From the NCBI GenBank assembly GCA_942486035.1, contig CALNXK010000016.1:2572501-2636500 (forward strand): 64,000 nt of DNA. The letters run 5' to 3'. Shown in pieces: positions 24,606 through 36,296 of the stretch; the stretch's first letter is position 1, and the number at the start of each line of letters is the position of its first letter. The stretch comes from Porites lobata. Taxonomy: Eukaryota; Cnidaria; Anthozoa; Scleractinia; Poritidae. Position numbers and translations under genes: made by a program. A model generated the notes under the pieces. It saw only the letters and a program-made list of their open reading frames with translations, had not been told where the DNA came from and made no database searches.

Positions 24606-26939
24606 ATGGCTGTCTCAACGCTAATTTCAGCTCAGTGGCTTCGCCAGTTAATGCTTCAAAGCCCAAAGTATCTGCGAATCGTGGATGCGTCGTGGCACCT
24701 CCCGAAAGAAAATCGAGATCCCAGAAAGGAATTTTTGACTCATCGAATTCCAGGGGCCAAGTTCTTCGACTTAGATGAATGTATAGACAAAACTTCACAC
24801 TACGAGCATATGTTACCAAATGCTGAAGATTTCTCGAACTATGTTCAAAGTCTTGGAATTGATAATGATAGCTACGTTATTGTGTATGATAATAATGCGA
24901 AAAGTGGCCTATTCTCATCTCCTCGATTGTGGTGGATGATGCGCGCATTTGGGCACGAACGGGTATCGATTTTGGACGGCGGTTTTCCGAAGTGGCATGC
25001 TGAGGGTTACCCAATCGAAACAGGCCCAGACAACAAAAGCAAAGTTGAAGGTATATTTTCGGCATGCATATTAACTAGGATTGTAGGAGAGTGATGGGGT
25101 CGGGGGGGGGGGCATGAGGAAAGTTAAATTGTTATGCAATGTGTACTGCTATTCTTCGTTTTCACTGTCACGCAATAAACACGGCACAAAAAAATACATT
25201 TGAAACCGTCCAGTGGAAGAAGCCAAGAAAACGAAATGTTATAAAAGACTAATATATAAACAATTTGTCCAAATCTCAGGTCTTTGTGGCCCACAGTTTC
25301 TGAGTTAGTTGCCGAAACATTTCACGCACCTTTGTAGAGCTTTGTATGGAGACGCCATACTGGTGGACAGAAACTGTCCACCAATATGGCAACCGGAAAT
25401 CAACAAATACATCTGGAGTTAACTTTTTCTATAAAAGCTCTTCCTTTTCTCTCGAGAACTAGCATACTTGCGCATGAACATATCTTCTAATACTTGAAAT
25501 GGTTAAACTTCTGAAAATCAAGCGGAGAGACTTTTTTCAAGGAGATAGCATTCCTCTTTTGGTGTCACGCACTGTGAAAACTCGGAAGTTCAAACTGCTG
25601 TATTTTCGAAATGAAACATGCTTCGCGGCTGGAAACTTGTACAAAGATTTATTTCCTATTAATCTTTAACCTAGTGTAAATAAGAATTCGTAAAACCTTG
25701 CTTTTTTGACTTTGCAATCTGATGACGTCACCATGAAAACATCAATAGCTTCAATAACACTGTTACGTGTCTAAGAAGAATGGAAATAGCCCACTGAATT
25801 GGCAATTGCACACATGCAAGAATGATAGTGGTTCTTATTGTTCTGGACAATAAATCAGTTCTCATGCAGTGTTCCAGAAAAGTAAGCCCATTTTAGGTTG
25901 TTTGGTACCAATTAATTGCCAATCTGTGTTGTCATATTGTGATCAAAGCACTGACTTTTAATATATCAAACCAATAGCCCATGGTCTCCTGATCTAACAC
26001 AAGACAGTGTTTCATCCCATATCCAGTCACTGAGAAGTGAGTTTAAAAAAAGGGTGTCTAGTGGGAATTGTAAGACCAGATTTCCAACTCTCTCTATCCA
26101 AAGATCCAGAAATACCAACCTCTGGAGATCTAAAATCTGGAGACTGTCTGTCAGTCTGTCTGTCTGTCTTTCTGTCACCTTGTTCCCAGGTTCTCTCTCT
26201 AGGGGTGGGTAGGAGAGAACCCTGGGAACGAGGTTGTGTCTGTCTGTTGCATTACCCTCATAGCAACAACCCCCACCCCCTTATAAACACTAATCAACCC
26301 AGCTCCTAAGTTTTGAAATGGTTCTGGCTCAGGACATAATGTGGGGGGAAAAAGTTAAATTCTAAACTAAAGCACACAAAAGAGTTGGCATATATGCTAA
26401 TGAATAACTAACCAGCGCCATAATTCTTCTAATTTGTTTATTGTAATCTGTGTGAAAATGCTGACAGCTCTTTTATTTTCTTGCTCTTATTTGTTTGATG
26501 TTTTTAAATAGATGGTGGGCCATTCAAAGTTACTCTAAACACAGGCATGTTTTGTGATTTTGACTTTGTGAAAGCCAATATATCACAGGCAACATGCCAT
26601 GTTGCCGATGCTCGGTCTTCTGGCAGATTCCATGGTACTGAACCAGAGCCACGCCCAAATTTTCCATCTGGTCACATTCCAGGATCAAGGAGTGTTCCAT
26701 ATTCCCAGTGTTTAGATCCTGACACAAAACTCATGAAAACACCTGAGGAGTTGAAGAAAGTGTTTGAAGATGCAGGAATTGATCTCAAAAAGCCTCTCAT
26801 TACTTCCTGTGGATCTGGGATCACTTCATGTGTGGTGGCTTTGGCATCATATCTTTGTGGAAAGAGAGACACCATGGTCTTTGATGGCTCCTGGGTGGAG
26901 TGGTGTCAGCGTGCTACTGATATGATTGAAAAGAGCTAA
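24606..26939 (+). CDS. MPST: 3-mercaptopyruvate sulfurtransferase (tandem copy 1)
   Basis: Exons 24606-25050 and 26512-26939 join in phase 1 to 290 aa. The N-terminal rhodanese domain (QWLRQLMLQSPKYLRIVDAS ... HRIPGAKFFDLDE ... VSILDGGFPKW) is non-catalytic in this family. The C-terminal rhodanese domain carries the catalytic loop CGSGITS with Cys at about residue 248. The CGSG loop marks MPST-type enzymes, against CRKG in thiosulfate sulfurtransferase. The enzyme moves sulfur from 3-mercaptopyruvate to thiols or thioredoxin and so yields H2S, in cytosol or mitochondria; no clear targeting peptide is seen. The ATG at 24606 gives the family N-terminus; the open frame extends further upstream without an ATG. 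A polyadenylation signal is at 27101-27106. The second copy starts 716 bp downstream in the same direction. Confidence 0.95.
25051..26511. other. MPST copy 1 intron
   Basis: 1.46-kb intron, GT-AG. 26179-26232 contains a palindromic repeat (tgttcccaggttctct ... agagaaccctgggaac) next to a cagtctgtctgtctgtc microsatellite. No coding sequence was seen. Confidence 0.6.
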
Positions 26940-27654
26940 ATACTTACGGCCATTCATTGTTTTGTAATATAACAATAAGGGGGGAGGTGGAGGCAGATCT
27001 CATTGATAATTAAAAGTCAACAATCTTTAGTCTTTATATTTATTCACCAGCACTTTATTGATAGTTTGTAGCTATGTACAACAAAATATGATTAAAAAGT
27101 AATAAAAAACGGCTTTTTTTGTTTTAGAGATTGATATAGACAATCCCTCATTTAGCAAGGAAAACTTGACATCAGGCAGCTCCTGTACAGATATTATATC
27201 CATTGAATATTTTGAATGCCATTTTTGTAAAAATTTGGTCATTGAAAACAATAGCCTGCATTTTCATTTAAAATCCAGTAACCTCCTATTACAAAAGTTT
27301 GTACTTTTTTGTTTGAACACATAAACTGACATAACTGATCCGTATTCGAATCCGAAGATCCAGGCCAGCGACCCGATCCACGTCTTGTTAATGCTACTGG
27401 TCACCAGTCCTTTTCTTCCAACAAGAAATGCCCAATACTCTGTTGTGAGTTGTTAGGATGTGAAATCTTGCACGAAAATTGCATGTGAAACTCAAAGGTA
27501 TTGTCTTCCCCCCAATAATGACATAAACGTGCAGCTTTACACGGTTTTTCATCATAATTTCCCGTCGACGTCTTCGTGTGCTATTCTTTTCGAAGAAAAC
27601 CGCAGCGCGCACACTTTTTAAAGTTTAGACAGTTTGTCTCACTTTCTCCTGATC

Positions 27655-30600
27655 ATGTCGTCCGTGTCGGCCTTGGTTAAGGCCCATTGGCTCCGTCAGC
27701 TGATGCTCCAAAGCCCAAAACATCTTCGAATTTTAGACGCGTCTTTGCAACTCTCAAAAGAAAACCGCGATGCAAGACAAGAGTTTCTCGCCCATCGCAT
27801 TCCAGGGGCCAAGTTTTTCGACGTTAATGAATGTGCAGATAAGTTCTCACCCTACGCGCATAGTCTGCCAAATGCCGAAGAATTCGCAGACTGCAAACGA
27901 AAACTTGGAATCCGCAATGATAGTCACGTTGTTGTCTACGATAACAACGAAAAAGTCGGTCTTTACTCCGCGCCTCGAGCCTGGTGGATGTTTCGTGCAT
28001 TTGGTCATCATCGGGTGTCAGTTTTGGACGGTGGGTTTCCTCGCTGGTGCGCGGAAGGTTTTCCAATCGAATCGGGCCCAGAAAAAAACACAGCAGCGGT
28101 CCAAGGTACTTAGTAAATCTTAGCCTGACTTGAGATCATCCTTAGCCTGTTCACAGACCATCTGTTTTTCTCTTCAAAGTACGACGAGCGCGGGTGATAA
28201 AATATAACCCGCAGGGGATTTATTGACCGCCAACGCAGGGGGTAATGGTGGGGGAAGAAGTTCTTTATTTTTCTTTCTCGCGCTCCGCGCTCGCTCTCGC
28301 GCGCTTGCTTTGCTCGCAAGCTCGCCGACGTTTTTGAAAAGAACGAAAAGAAAAATGAAACAACGTCTGTGTTCAGGCTAGATCATCCTAGTCTGCTACA
28401 CAGCCGTTTTTGTGTCGTCACGCAACGCTGTTCCCCGCGTGACTACCCTAAAAAGGGCTGTGTAGCAGACACGGATGTAATTTTTGCCGTTCGGCTTGCG
28501 TTGCGCAAAACCGCCTATGAGGGGGATGGAGGTGTATTCCCAGAAATTTGGACGATGTGGCATGCCATCAGGGGACCAAAATATGTGATTTCCTCTACCC
28601 TATTTTCAGATTTAACGCAAACGCGTGAACAGACAACCGCGTATACAGCGTCTTCGCAGTTCCCCTTGACCCGATTTGGGGGATTGGACTGGTTGCAGCA
28701 TGTGCGCTCCAACAGATAATAGGGACTTTAAGATCCGAGACGCGACGGCTGTAAGACGCGACAGGAAGTAGATTTTCAAAGAGGAGACATGTTGCGCATG
28801 CTCAAGCCGTTGTCCTGGTGTCACCACGTCGCGTCGAGAACGTGGGTTTTGCGTGTTTGACGTTCTGTACAAAACGTGAGTATATTTGTTCCTGTGCTTA
28901 ACTTAAATGATGGTATATTCCTCTAAACATGTAACATCAGCCTTCTAGGATCATTGGACGTAATTTCTGGCGACATTTTAGATCGCAGAGATGGAACGAT
29001 TTCAGATTATTTTTAAATTTCTTTCAGGTGTACGAAGCTTATAAAATGGCAGCGCCTTCGACTTCGACTTCGAGCGAGGCTTGCAAGTAAGTCACGAGCT
29101 AAAACTGCAAATAGTGAATGCAGGAGTCTTCTGCATACTCTTCTCGTCTCTTGTACCGTTGCAATTCTCGATTTATTGCGTTCATCTACGGCTAAAAGCC
29201 AATTTTAAGCCTGTATTATTTAATTTAATTTTATTAAACTGTGTGTGTTTTTATGCTTCTCTTTAGTTCAGTAATGTTTTGGACTCATGATCATGAAGCC
29301 ATTCTATGCAGAGAAGCCGTCAATGTAAATCCCTACACAACTAAGAAAGGGTCAACACAAAGAAGTAGAATGTGGGAAAAAATAGCAGAAAACTTGAACA
29401 AATTCACTGTGCCGAAATTCAGGGTTGATAAGCGATCAGTCCGAGACCACGTGGGAATCCTTGTTTACAAGCATAACAAGAAACTTCTAGCGGAGGAAAA
29501 AGCAACTGGGATAACTCCCGATGAGCCAACGGAACTAGAAAACCTATTGGGTATGATCATCGCGTTGGAGGAAAGTGGCGAAGCGGAATTACAGGAAACA
29601 CAGGGAAAAGCTAGCAAAAAACGTCAATACGATCGGGCTAAAGTGAAAGATGTTAGACTAAAAGCGATGGAGAAGCTGTCAGAGACGAAGAAAAGAGGTT
29701 CATCAGAGGATGAAAGCCATGACAAACCGAAGCGTCAACCAAGAAGTGGAGGTGATGCTATCGAACAAAGCACAAACAAAGCATTTCTTGGACTTTCTTA
29801 AATAATGCCATGGCTATTTCTGCGAAAGAATCGCCGAAGAATCACACTGATAAAGAGCGGTTTGCAGCCGCGTCGTCTTGCATCGCGACAGAGATCTTAA
29901 CTTTACTTTTCGCGCGCAAACGACGGCGTTCTACAGGTCCAGTCCTTTATCAGCCACCGCGTTCTAGAAGTCGTCGCGTCTCAGATCTTAAAGTCCCTAA
30001 TGTCAGTCACAGAGCGTCCTTTCCCTCTCTCTCCCCAATCCCCCTTCCCATTCCTCTTCCAAGTCCCTCACCCCTTTCTACGCTTGCAGGCCAAAGAAAG
30101 AGCGGGCGCGCAAGAGGGAGACACGCGTGTCTTCGTCTCGCGGGCTCGTTCCTTCTTGCGTCCACTACTTCCCACTACTTCCCAGAAGGGTAGGTAATTC
30201 ATATATGATTTATATTATTATGTACCTAAACTTACCTATTATATCCATTTATATATTATTATTATACTATAATACACCTATACACCCCTATACATCACCA
30301 TACACCCCTAAACATCACCATACACCCCTATACAACACCATACACCCCCATACATCACCTTATGTATAGTACAATAATAAAAGGTATGTTTAGGTACATA
30401 ATAATAATCATATATGAAGTACCTACCCCCAGAAGCTGCTTGGGTTTGCGGCAACACACTTCTTCCTTCAACCTTCCAGGGCAAAACTCTTGTAATATGC
30501 TTCTCAACTTAAAACTTTTTCCAGTCCGTTAAATGACGGGTTTTGCGTGAGAAAGGTGCCGACTAAAAGAACCAGCTATAGTTTTCAGCTGAGTTTTCTT

Positions 30601-33184
30601 TACGAGGTGTTTGTGCATTAACAGGAATCAGCTGGGGAAAAGCCTTGTACCAGAATAATTTAAAGAATATTGCATTCTTTTTTGCATTTTTTCAAGGGCT
30701 AAAGATGTAATTTATAGTCCAAAGAAAATTTCTCATGGGAGTCCGAGAAAATGAATGTCAAATTTCACAAGAGTTGTGAAAACACAGGTAACGTTCTGAA
30801 AATTTCATGTGTAAGATCAAGAGAGAATGAGCTATCATTCTCTCTTGGTAAGATGTAATTTTGTGAAATTTGACATTCATTTTCTCGGGCTGTCGTAAGA
30901 AATTTTATTTGGTGTTATTCGCCTGCCTGACTAATTACAATATGCTTTAAATTATTCTGGTACAAGGCTTTCGTCTACAAAAAATTAAAATTACTTAATT
31001 TCCTGGTGGATTACGTCTTAAAGTGTTTTCCCTAAGTAATCATTCTCGGTTTCCCACCTTTTCTCGCTGTCTTAGGTCATTATTTTCCTGTAAACGGCGT
31101 TGTCATAGGCGTACGGGCCGGGGGGGCGAGGGGGGCTGCAGCCCCCCCAAATTTTGGGCAACTCAGATTTTTTGGGCAGCAAGAGAAAATTTGGGCAAAG
31201 CTATTTTTTAAAGACGTTTCCGTGTTTTTTTATTAGTTTAAAGAGACAAATATTTTCTATTTTAATCTGAAAAAAAAATCCTGAAGTCAGCGTAATAATC
31301 CAGTTATATTACATTCTCTCGAGACACTCACAGTGGTTGCTGAGCACGTGATGAGTTTCTGGTTATAGCGAAGGGTATCATTTGTTGATTTACATATTTA
31401 AAGTTTTTTATCGTTGAGCACTGTCCTGCACTGCACTGACTGGAATGGGCTCTTTCCAGTCGTGAATTGATTAGAATAAGCTTCCGCATATATTTCTAGA
31501 ATCATCTCCGCCCGTAGAACAGTGTATGGCAGAGAGCATCAGCAACAGTGGGTGTGAAAATGAAGAAGTGGCTGACGAGTATTCGACTCGAATTACGAGA
31601 AGAATATTTTTTTGTTTAATAATCTATCAAGCAATAATTTATTAAAGTAAACCGAAATGTTTACAAAACCGCTAACAAGAGCGCCTCGATACATACTGAT
31701 GAAATGGAATCCTTCTCTCTAGCGATCGGCCGGAGCTATCTCCATGACATTTTACACACGTTTTTAAAACGATTGAAGCTACTATGAGGTGAAATTACAT
31801 GTCAAAAGAGATTCGTTTTCTACAGATAACGGCCAAACATCAAGATTTTTTTTAGCATATTTCTAAAACTTCATCCCAAAATATCCCGATAACTCTTTTA
31901 TAGATTCCGTTTTAACTTCACGAACATCGAGGCGACTATTGGAGAAAAAAGTTGCTGTGAAGATTTTGTAGGAACAGTTCCCAGTGCCAAGAAATATTGC
32001 TGCAAGTAAAATAGACAATGGCATCATTTCGTTGCTATGACAACTCCGATGTCATTAAAACCCTATGATAAATTTTCATCTATATCTAATAAAACTATGG
32101 TAGCAATTTTTCCAAATGTTTGTCTATGGCGACGTAGTTATGCTCAAAATTGGGAGGTATTGACCCTGAAAAACTGTTACAGTATCGAGCCACCTTCATA
32201 TGCCAGTACGGCCTACGTTGTTGCATCGTATGGCCCTCGTTTCCCTTTCTACTGTTTCGTAAAAATTTGGGCAACTTGCGAGAATTTTTGGGCAAATAGT
32301 TTACCGCCCCCTGGCCAAAAATTGCCCGTACGCCTATGGGCGTTGTAGCTCTAATACTGAATAACGCCACTAAGAGGCAAAAGTACTGGGCAAGATTCAT
32401 TGTAAAGCCTCAAGATGAGAGCTGTATGTGCGCCTTCATTTTAACAGTTTAAGTTTAGGTGTCCAAGAACTCATAAAATTCATTTAAAAAAATTTGGGGA
32501 GAGGGTGGATTGCCCGGAACATCCCCCAGGATCCACACTGGAAATTGGGTCCTGCTATTAGTCATAACCAACCACCTCTTTTCGGACCAAATTTTTCAAA
32601 AGAGTTGGTGATAGAAACGAAAGGTTTAGTAAGCGTGGCCTAAATAAGTAAAAAATGTCATTGAATTATAGCTTGCCTGACTGGTTTAGCCGGCACTTTA
32701 TTTTACAGGTGATGAGTCATACCGAGCCATCTTGAATACCGACATCCTCTGTAACTTTGATTTCGTGAAAGCCAATATATCACAGCAAACCTACCAAGTA
32801 GCTGATGCAAGGTCCCCGGAACTGTTCCACGGTTCTGAAACAGAGCCACACCCAAATCTTCCATCAGGTCATATCCCACATGCTATTAACTTTCCTTACA
32901 CCAAGTGTCTGAATCCTGAAACAAAACTCATGAAAACTCCTGACGAGCTAAAGAAATTGTTCCAAGACGCAGGAATTGATCTTGACAAACCCCTGATTGT
33001 ATCCTGTGGATCTGGGATTACAGCATGTGTGGTAGCCTTCGCTTCACATCTTTGTGGAAAGACGGACACCATAGTGTATGATGGCTCATGGGAGGAGTGG
33101 CGTCAGCGGGCTTCTTCCGATTTGATTGAAAAAGATGAAAAACAGGCTTCGAGTAGCATTTACCAAGAGAGAAAAAAGGGTTAA
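27655..33184 (+). CDS. MPST: 3-mercaptopyruvate sulfurtransferase (tandem copy 2), joined to its first last-exon copy
   Basis: Exon 1 (27655-28105) ends in phase 1 and fits the last exon at 32709-33184, giving 308 aa. Both domains are as in copy 1: HRIPGAKFFDVNE and VSVLDGGFPRW in the first, SCGSGITAC with the catalytic Cys at about residue 250 in the second. The intron is in the same place and phase as in copy 1, so the genes arose by tandem duplication. The C-terminus is longer than copy 1 (ends in ASSSIYQERKKG). The intron is 4.6 kb and filled with elements. Two further copies of the last exon follow (35821 and 38931), and any of the three could splice to exon 1. No polyadenylation signal follows this copy within the duplicated segment; the first clear one (39704) lies after the third copy. 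Confidence 0.93.
28143..28380. mobile_element. MITE with TAGCCTG ends and 9-bp target duplication
   Basis: The ends TAGCCTGTTCACAGAC and GTCTGTGTTCAGGCTA pair. GATCATCCT is duplicated at 28134-28142 and 28381-28389. A 9-bp duplication points to Mutator-like mobilisation. It lies just inside the MPST copy 2 intron. It contains a cgcgctccgcgctcgctct low-complexity block. Confidence 0.9.
28390..28472. mobile_element. Short palindromic MITE (AGTCTGCTACACAGCC family)
   Basis: AGTCTGCTACACAGCC pairs with GGCTGTGTAGCAGAC about 80 bp away. The centre carries a cgtcacgcaacg motif. A second, more perfect member lies at 47064-47133. It directly abuts the previous element's target duplication. Confidence 0.75.
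28720..29999 (+). mobile_element. 1.28-kb inverted-repeat element carrying a Myb/SANT-like gene and no transposase
   Basis: The left end TAGGGACTTTAAGATCCGAG pairs with the right end CTCAGATCTTAAAGTCCCTA, followed inward by paired cgcgacg motifs. The flanks give either a 3-bp AAT duplication (with AGGGAC ends) or TA-type ends. The only gene inside is the two-exon frame at 29046-29801. The Myb-like gene and possible 3-bp duplication are reminiscent of PIF/Harbinger-type elements, which pair a Myb-like protein with a DDE nuclease, but no nuclease is present. Confidence 0.8.
29046..29801 (+). CDS. Myb/SANT-like (MADF-type) DNA-binding protein inside the element
   Basis: Exon 1 is 29046-29086 (MAAPSTSTSSEAC) and exon 2 is 29267-29801; phases fit, giving 191 aa. 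Residues 18-90 have the tryptophan-spaced helix pattern of a Myb/SANT-like domain (MFWTHDHEAILCREAV, then MWEKIAENLNKF, then VRDHVGILVYKH). A Lys/Glu-rich tail follows (KASKKRQYDRAKVKD) with a basic patch near the end. From memory, this family is very common in stony corals and anemones and poorly characterised. The gene lies within inverted repeats inside an MPST intron, in the same direction. Intact frame and introns suggest it may still be expressed. No transposase domain is seen. Confidence 0.75.
30189..30427. mobile_element. Foldback MITE with GGTAGGTA ends and 8-bp target duplication (first of three)
   Basis: The arms GGTAGGTAATTCATATATGA and their complement extend about 60 bp each side. 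CCCAGAAG is duplicated at 30181-30188 and 30428-30435, a hAT-type size. The centre is a minisatellite of about 21 bp (atacacccctatacatcacc type). Copies lie at 33307-33544 and 36419-36657 within the duplicated units. Confidence 0.9.
30640..30971. mobile_element. Large hairpin element in the MPST intron (first of three)
   Basis: AAGCCTTGTACCAGAATAAT at the left pairs with its complement at the right end. Inner blocks gaaaatgaatgtcaaatttc also pair around a small loop at agagagaatgagctatcattctctct. Copies lie at about 33756-34083 and 36868-37195. No target duplication was identified. Confidence 0.8.
31104..32338. mobile_element. hAT-like non-autonomous element, 8-bp target duplication (first of three)
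   Basis: The ends CATAGGCGTACGGGC and GCCCGTACGCCTATG pair exactly. GGCGTTGT flanks both sides (31096-31103 and 32339-32346). The inside is AT-rich with tttgggca motifs near both ends. No transposase frame; the 62-103-aa open frames at 31023 and 32037 are not recognisable. Copies lie at 34216-35449 and 37329-38563, each with the same flanks, because the whole segment was triplicated after insertion. Confidence 0.92.
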
Positions 33185-35820
33185 GATTTTAAAATCCTTT
33201 TACTTTCTTAGCCTCTTCCGCTTGCCTCACCGATGTAACTTTGGGTAGCTAATTCCAGGCTTTAAGATAGTTGGAAGCTGAAGCAAATCCCACTACTTCC
33301 CAGAAGGGTAGGTAATTCATGTATGATATACATTATTATGTACCTAAACTTACCTATTATATCCATTTATATATTATCATTATACTATAATATACCTACA
33401 CACCCCTATACATCACCATACACCCCTAAACATCACCATACACCCCTATACAACACCATACACCCCATACATCACCTTATGTATAGTACAATAATAATAG
33501 GTATGTTTAGGTACATAATAATAATCATATATGAGGTACCTACCCCCAGAAGCTGCTTGGGTTTGCGTCAACACACTTCTTCCTTCAACCTTCCAGGGCA
33601 AAACTCTTGTAAAATGCTTCTCAACTTAAAACTTTTCCCAGTCCGTTAAATGACGGGTTTTGCGTGAGAAAGGTGCCGACTAAAAGAACCAGCTATAGTT
33701 TTCAGCTCAGTGTTCTTTACGAGGTGTTTGTGCATTAACAGGAATCAGCTGGGGAAAAGCCTTGTACCAGAATAATTTAAAGAATATTGCATTCTTTTTT
33801 TACATTTTCAAGGGCTAAAGATGTAATTTATAGTCCAAAGAAAATTTCACATGGGAGTCCGAGAAAATGAATGTCAAATTTCACAAGAGTTGTGAAAACA
33901 CAGGTAACGTTCTGAAAATTTCATGTGTAAGATCAAGAGAGAATGAGCTATCATTCTCTCTTGGTAAGATGTAATTTTGTGAAATTTGACATTCATTTTC
34001 TCGGGCTGTCGTAAGAAATTTTATTTGGTGTTATTCGCCTGACTAATTACAATATGCTTTAAATTATTCTGGTACAAGGCTTTCGTCTACAAAAAATTAA
34101 AATTACTTAATTTCCTGGTGGATTACGTCTTAAAGTGTTTTCCCTAAGTAATCATTCTCAGTTTCCCACCTTTTCTCGCTGTCTTAGGTCATTATTTTCC
34201 TGTAAACGGCGTTGTCATAGGCGTACGGGCCGGGGGGGCGAGGGGGGCTGCAGCCCCCCCAAATTTTGGGCAACTCAGATTTTTTGGGCAGCAAGAGAAA
34301 ATTTGGGCAAAGCTATTTTTTAAAGACGTTTCCGTGTTTTTTTATTAGTTTAAAGAGACAAATATTTTCTATTTTAATCTGAAAAAAAAATCCTGAAGTC
34401 AGCGTAATAATCCAGTTATATTACATTCTCTCGAGACACTCACAGTGGTTGCTGAGCACGTGATGAGTTTCTGGTTATAGCGAAGGGTATCATTTGTTGA
34501 TTTACATATTTAAAGTTTTTTTCGTTGAGCACTGTCCTGCACTGCACTGACTGGAATGGGCTCTTTCCAGTCGTGAATTGATTAGAATAAGCTTCCGCAT
34601 ATATTTCTAGAATCATCTCCGCCCGTAGAACAGTGTATGGCAGAGAGCATCAGCAACAGTGGGTGTGAAAATGAAGAAGTGGCTGACGAGTATTCGACTC
34701 GAATTACGAGAAGAATATTTTTTGTTTAATAATCTATCAAGCAATAATTTATTAAAGTAAACCGAAATGTTTACAAAACCGCTAACAAGAGCGCCTCGAT
34801 ACATACTGATGAAATGGAATCCTTCTCTCTAGCGATCGGCCGGAGCTATCTCCATGACATTTTACACACGTTTTAAAACGATTGAAGCTACTATGAGGTG
34901 AAATTACATGTCAAAAGAGATTCGTTTTCTACAGATAACGGCCAAACATCAAGATTTTTTTAGCATATTTCTAAAACTTCATCCCAAAATATCCCGATAA
35001 CTCTTTTATAGATTCCGTTTTAACTTCACGAACATCGAGGCGACTATTGGAGAAAAAAAGTTGCTGTGAAGATTTTGTAGGAACAGTTCCCAGTGCCAAG
35101 AAATATTGCTGCAAGTAAAATAGACAATGGCATCATTTCGTTGCTATGACAACTCCGATGTCATTAAAACCCTATGATAAATTTTCATCTATATCTAATA
35201 AAACTATGGTAGCAATTTTTCCAAATGTTTGTCTATGGCGACGTAGTTATGCTCAAAATTGGGAGGTATTGACCCTGAAAAACTGTTACAGTATCGAGCC
35301 ACCTTCATATGCCAGTACGGCCTACGTTGTTGCATCGTATGGCCCTCGTTTCCTTTCTACTGTTTCGTAAAAATTTGGGCAACTTGCGAGAATTTTTTGG
35401 GCAAATAGTTTACCGCCCCCCCTGGCCAAAAATTGCCCGTACGCCTATGGGCGTTGTAGCTCCTAATACTGAATAACGCCACTAAGAGGCAAAAGTACTG
35501 GGCAAGATTCATTGTAAAGCCTCAAGATGAGAGCTGTATGTGCGCCTTCATTTTAACAGTTTAAGTTTAGGTGTCCAAGAACTCATAAAATTCATTTAAA
35601 AAAATTTGGGGAGAGGGTGGATTGCCCGGAACATCCCCCAGGATCCACACTGGAAATTGGGTCCTGCTATTAGTCATAACCAACCACCTCTTTTCGGACC
35701 AAATTTTTCAAAAGAGTTGGTGATAGAAACGAAAGGTTTAGTAAGCGTGGCCTAAATAAGTAAAAAATGTCATTGAATTATAGCTTGCCTGACTGGTTTA
35801 GCCGGCACTTTATTTTACAG

Positions 35821-36296
35821 GTGATGAGTCATACCGAGCCATCTTGAATACCGACATCCTCTGTAACTTTGATTTCGTGAAAGCCAATATATCACAGCAA
35901 ACCTACCAAGTAGCTGATGCAAGGTCCCCGGAACTGTTCCACGGTTCTGAAACAGAGCCACACCCAAATCTTCCATCAGGTCATATCCCACATGCTATTA
36001 ACTTTCCTTACACCAAGTGTCTGAATCCTGAAACAAAACTCATGAAAACTCCTGACGAGCTAAAGAAATTGTTCCAAGACGCAGGAATTGATCTTGACAA
36101 ACCCCTGATTGTATCCTGTGGATCTGGGATTACAGCATGTGTGGTAGCCTTCGCTTCACATCTTTGTGGAAAGACGGACACCATAGTGTATGATGGCTCA
36201 TGGGAGGAGTGGCGTCAGCGGGCTTCTTCCGATTTGATTGAAAAAGATGAAAAACAGGCTTCGAGTAGCATTTACCAAGAGAGAAAAAAGGGTTAA
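35821..36296 (+). CDS. MPST: MPST copy 2, second copy of the catalytic last exon
   Basis: A 476-nt exon, preceded by the same acceptor (tattttacag) and branch region as the first copy. It encodes the same residues, including SCGSGITAC and the stop codon. It lacks its own first exon: the nearest upstream sequence is the previous duplicated unit. It can be expressed only by splicing from 28105, or it is silent. Confidence 0.85.

Noticed and set aside
30000..30369. Open frames after the Myb/SANT-like gene
   Set aside because: They cross the element's right end and the MITE; no splice or domain support.
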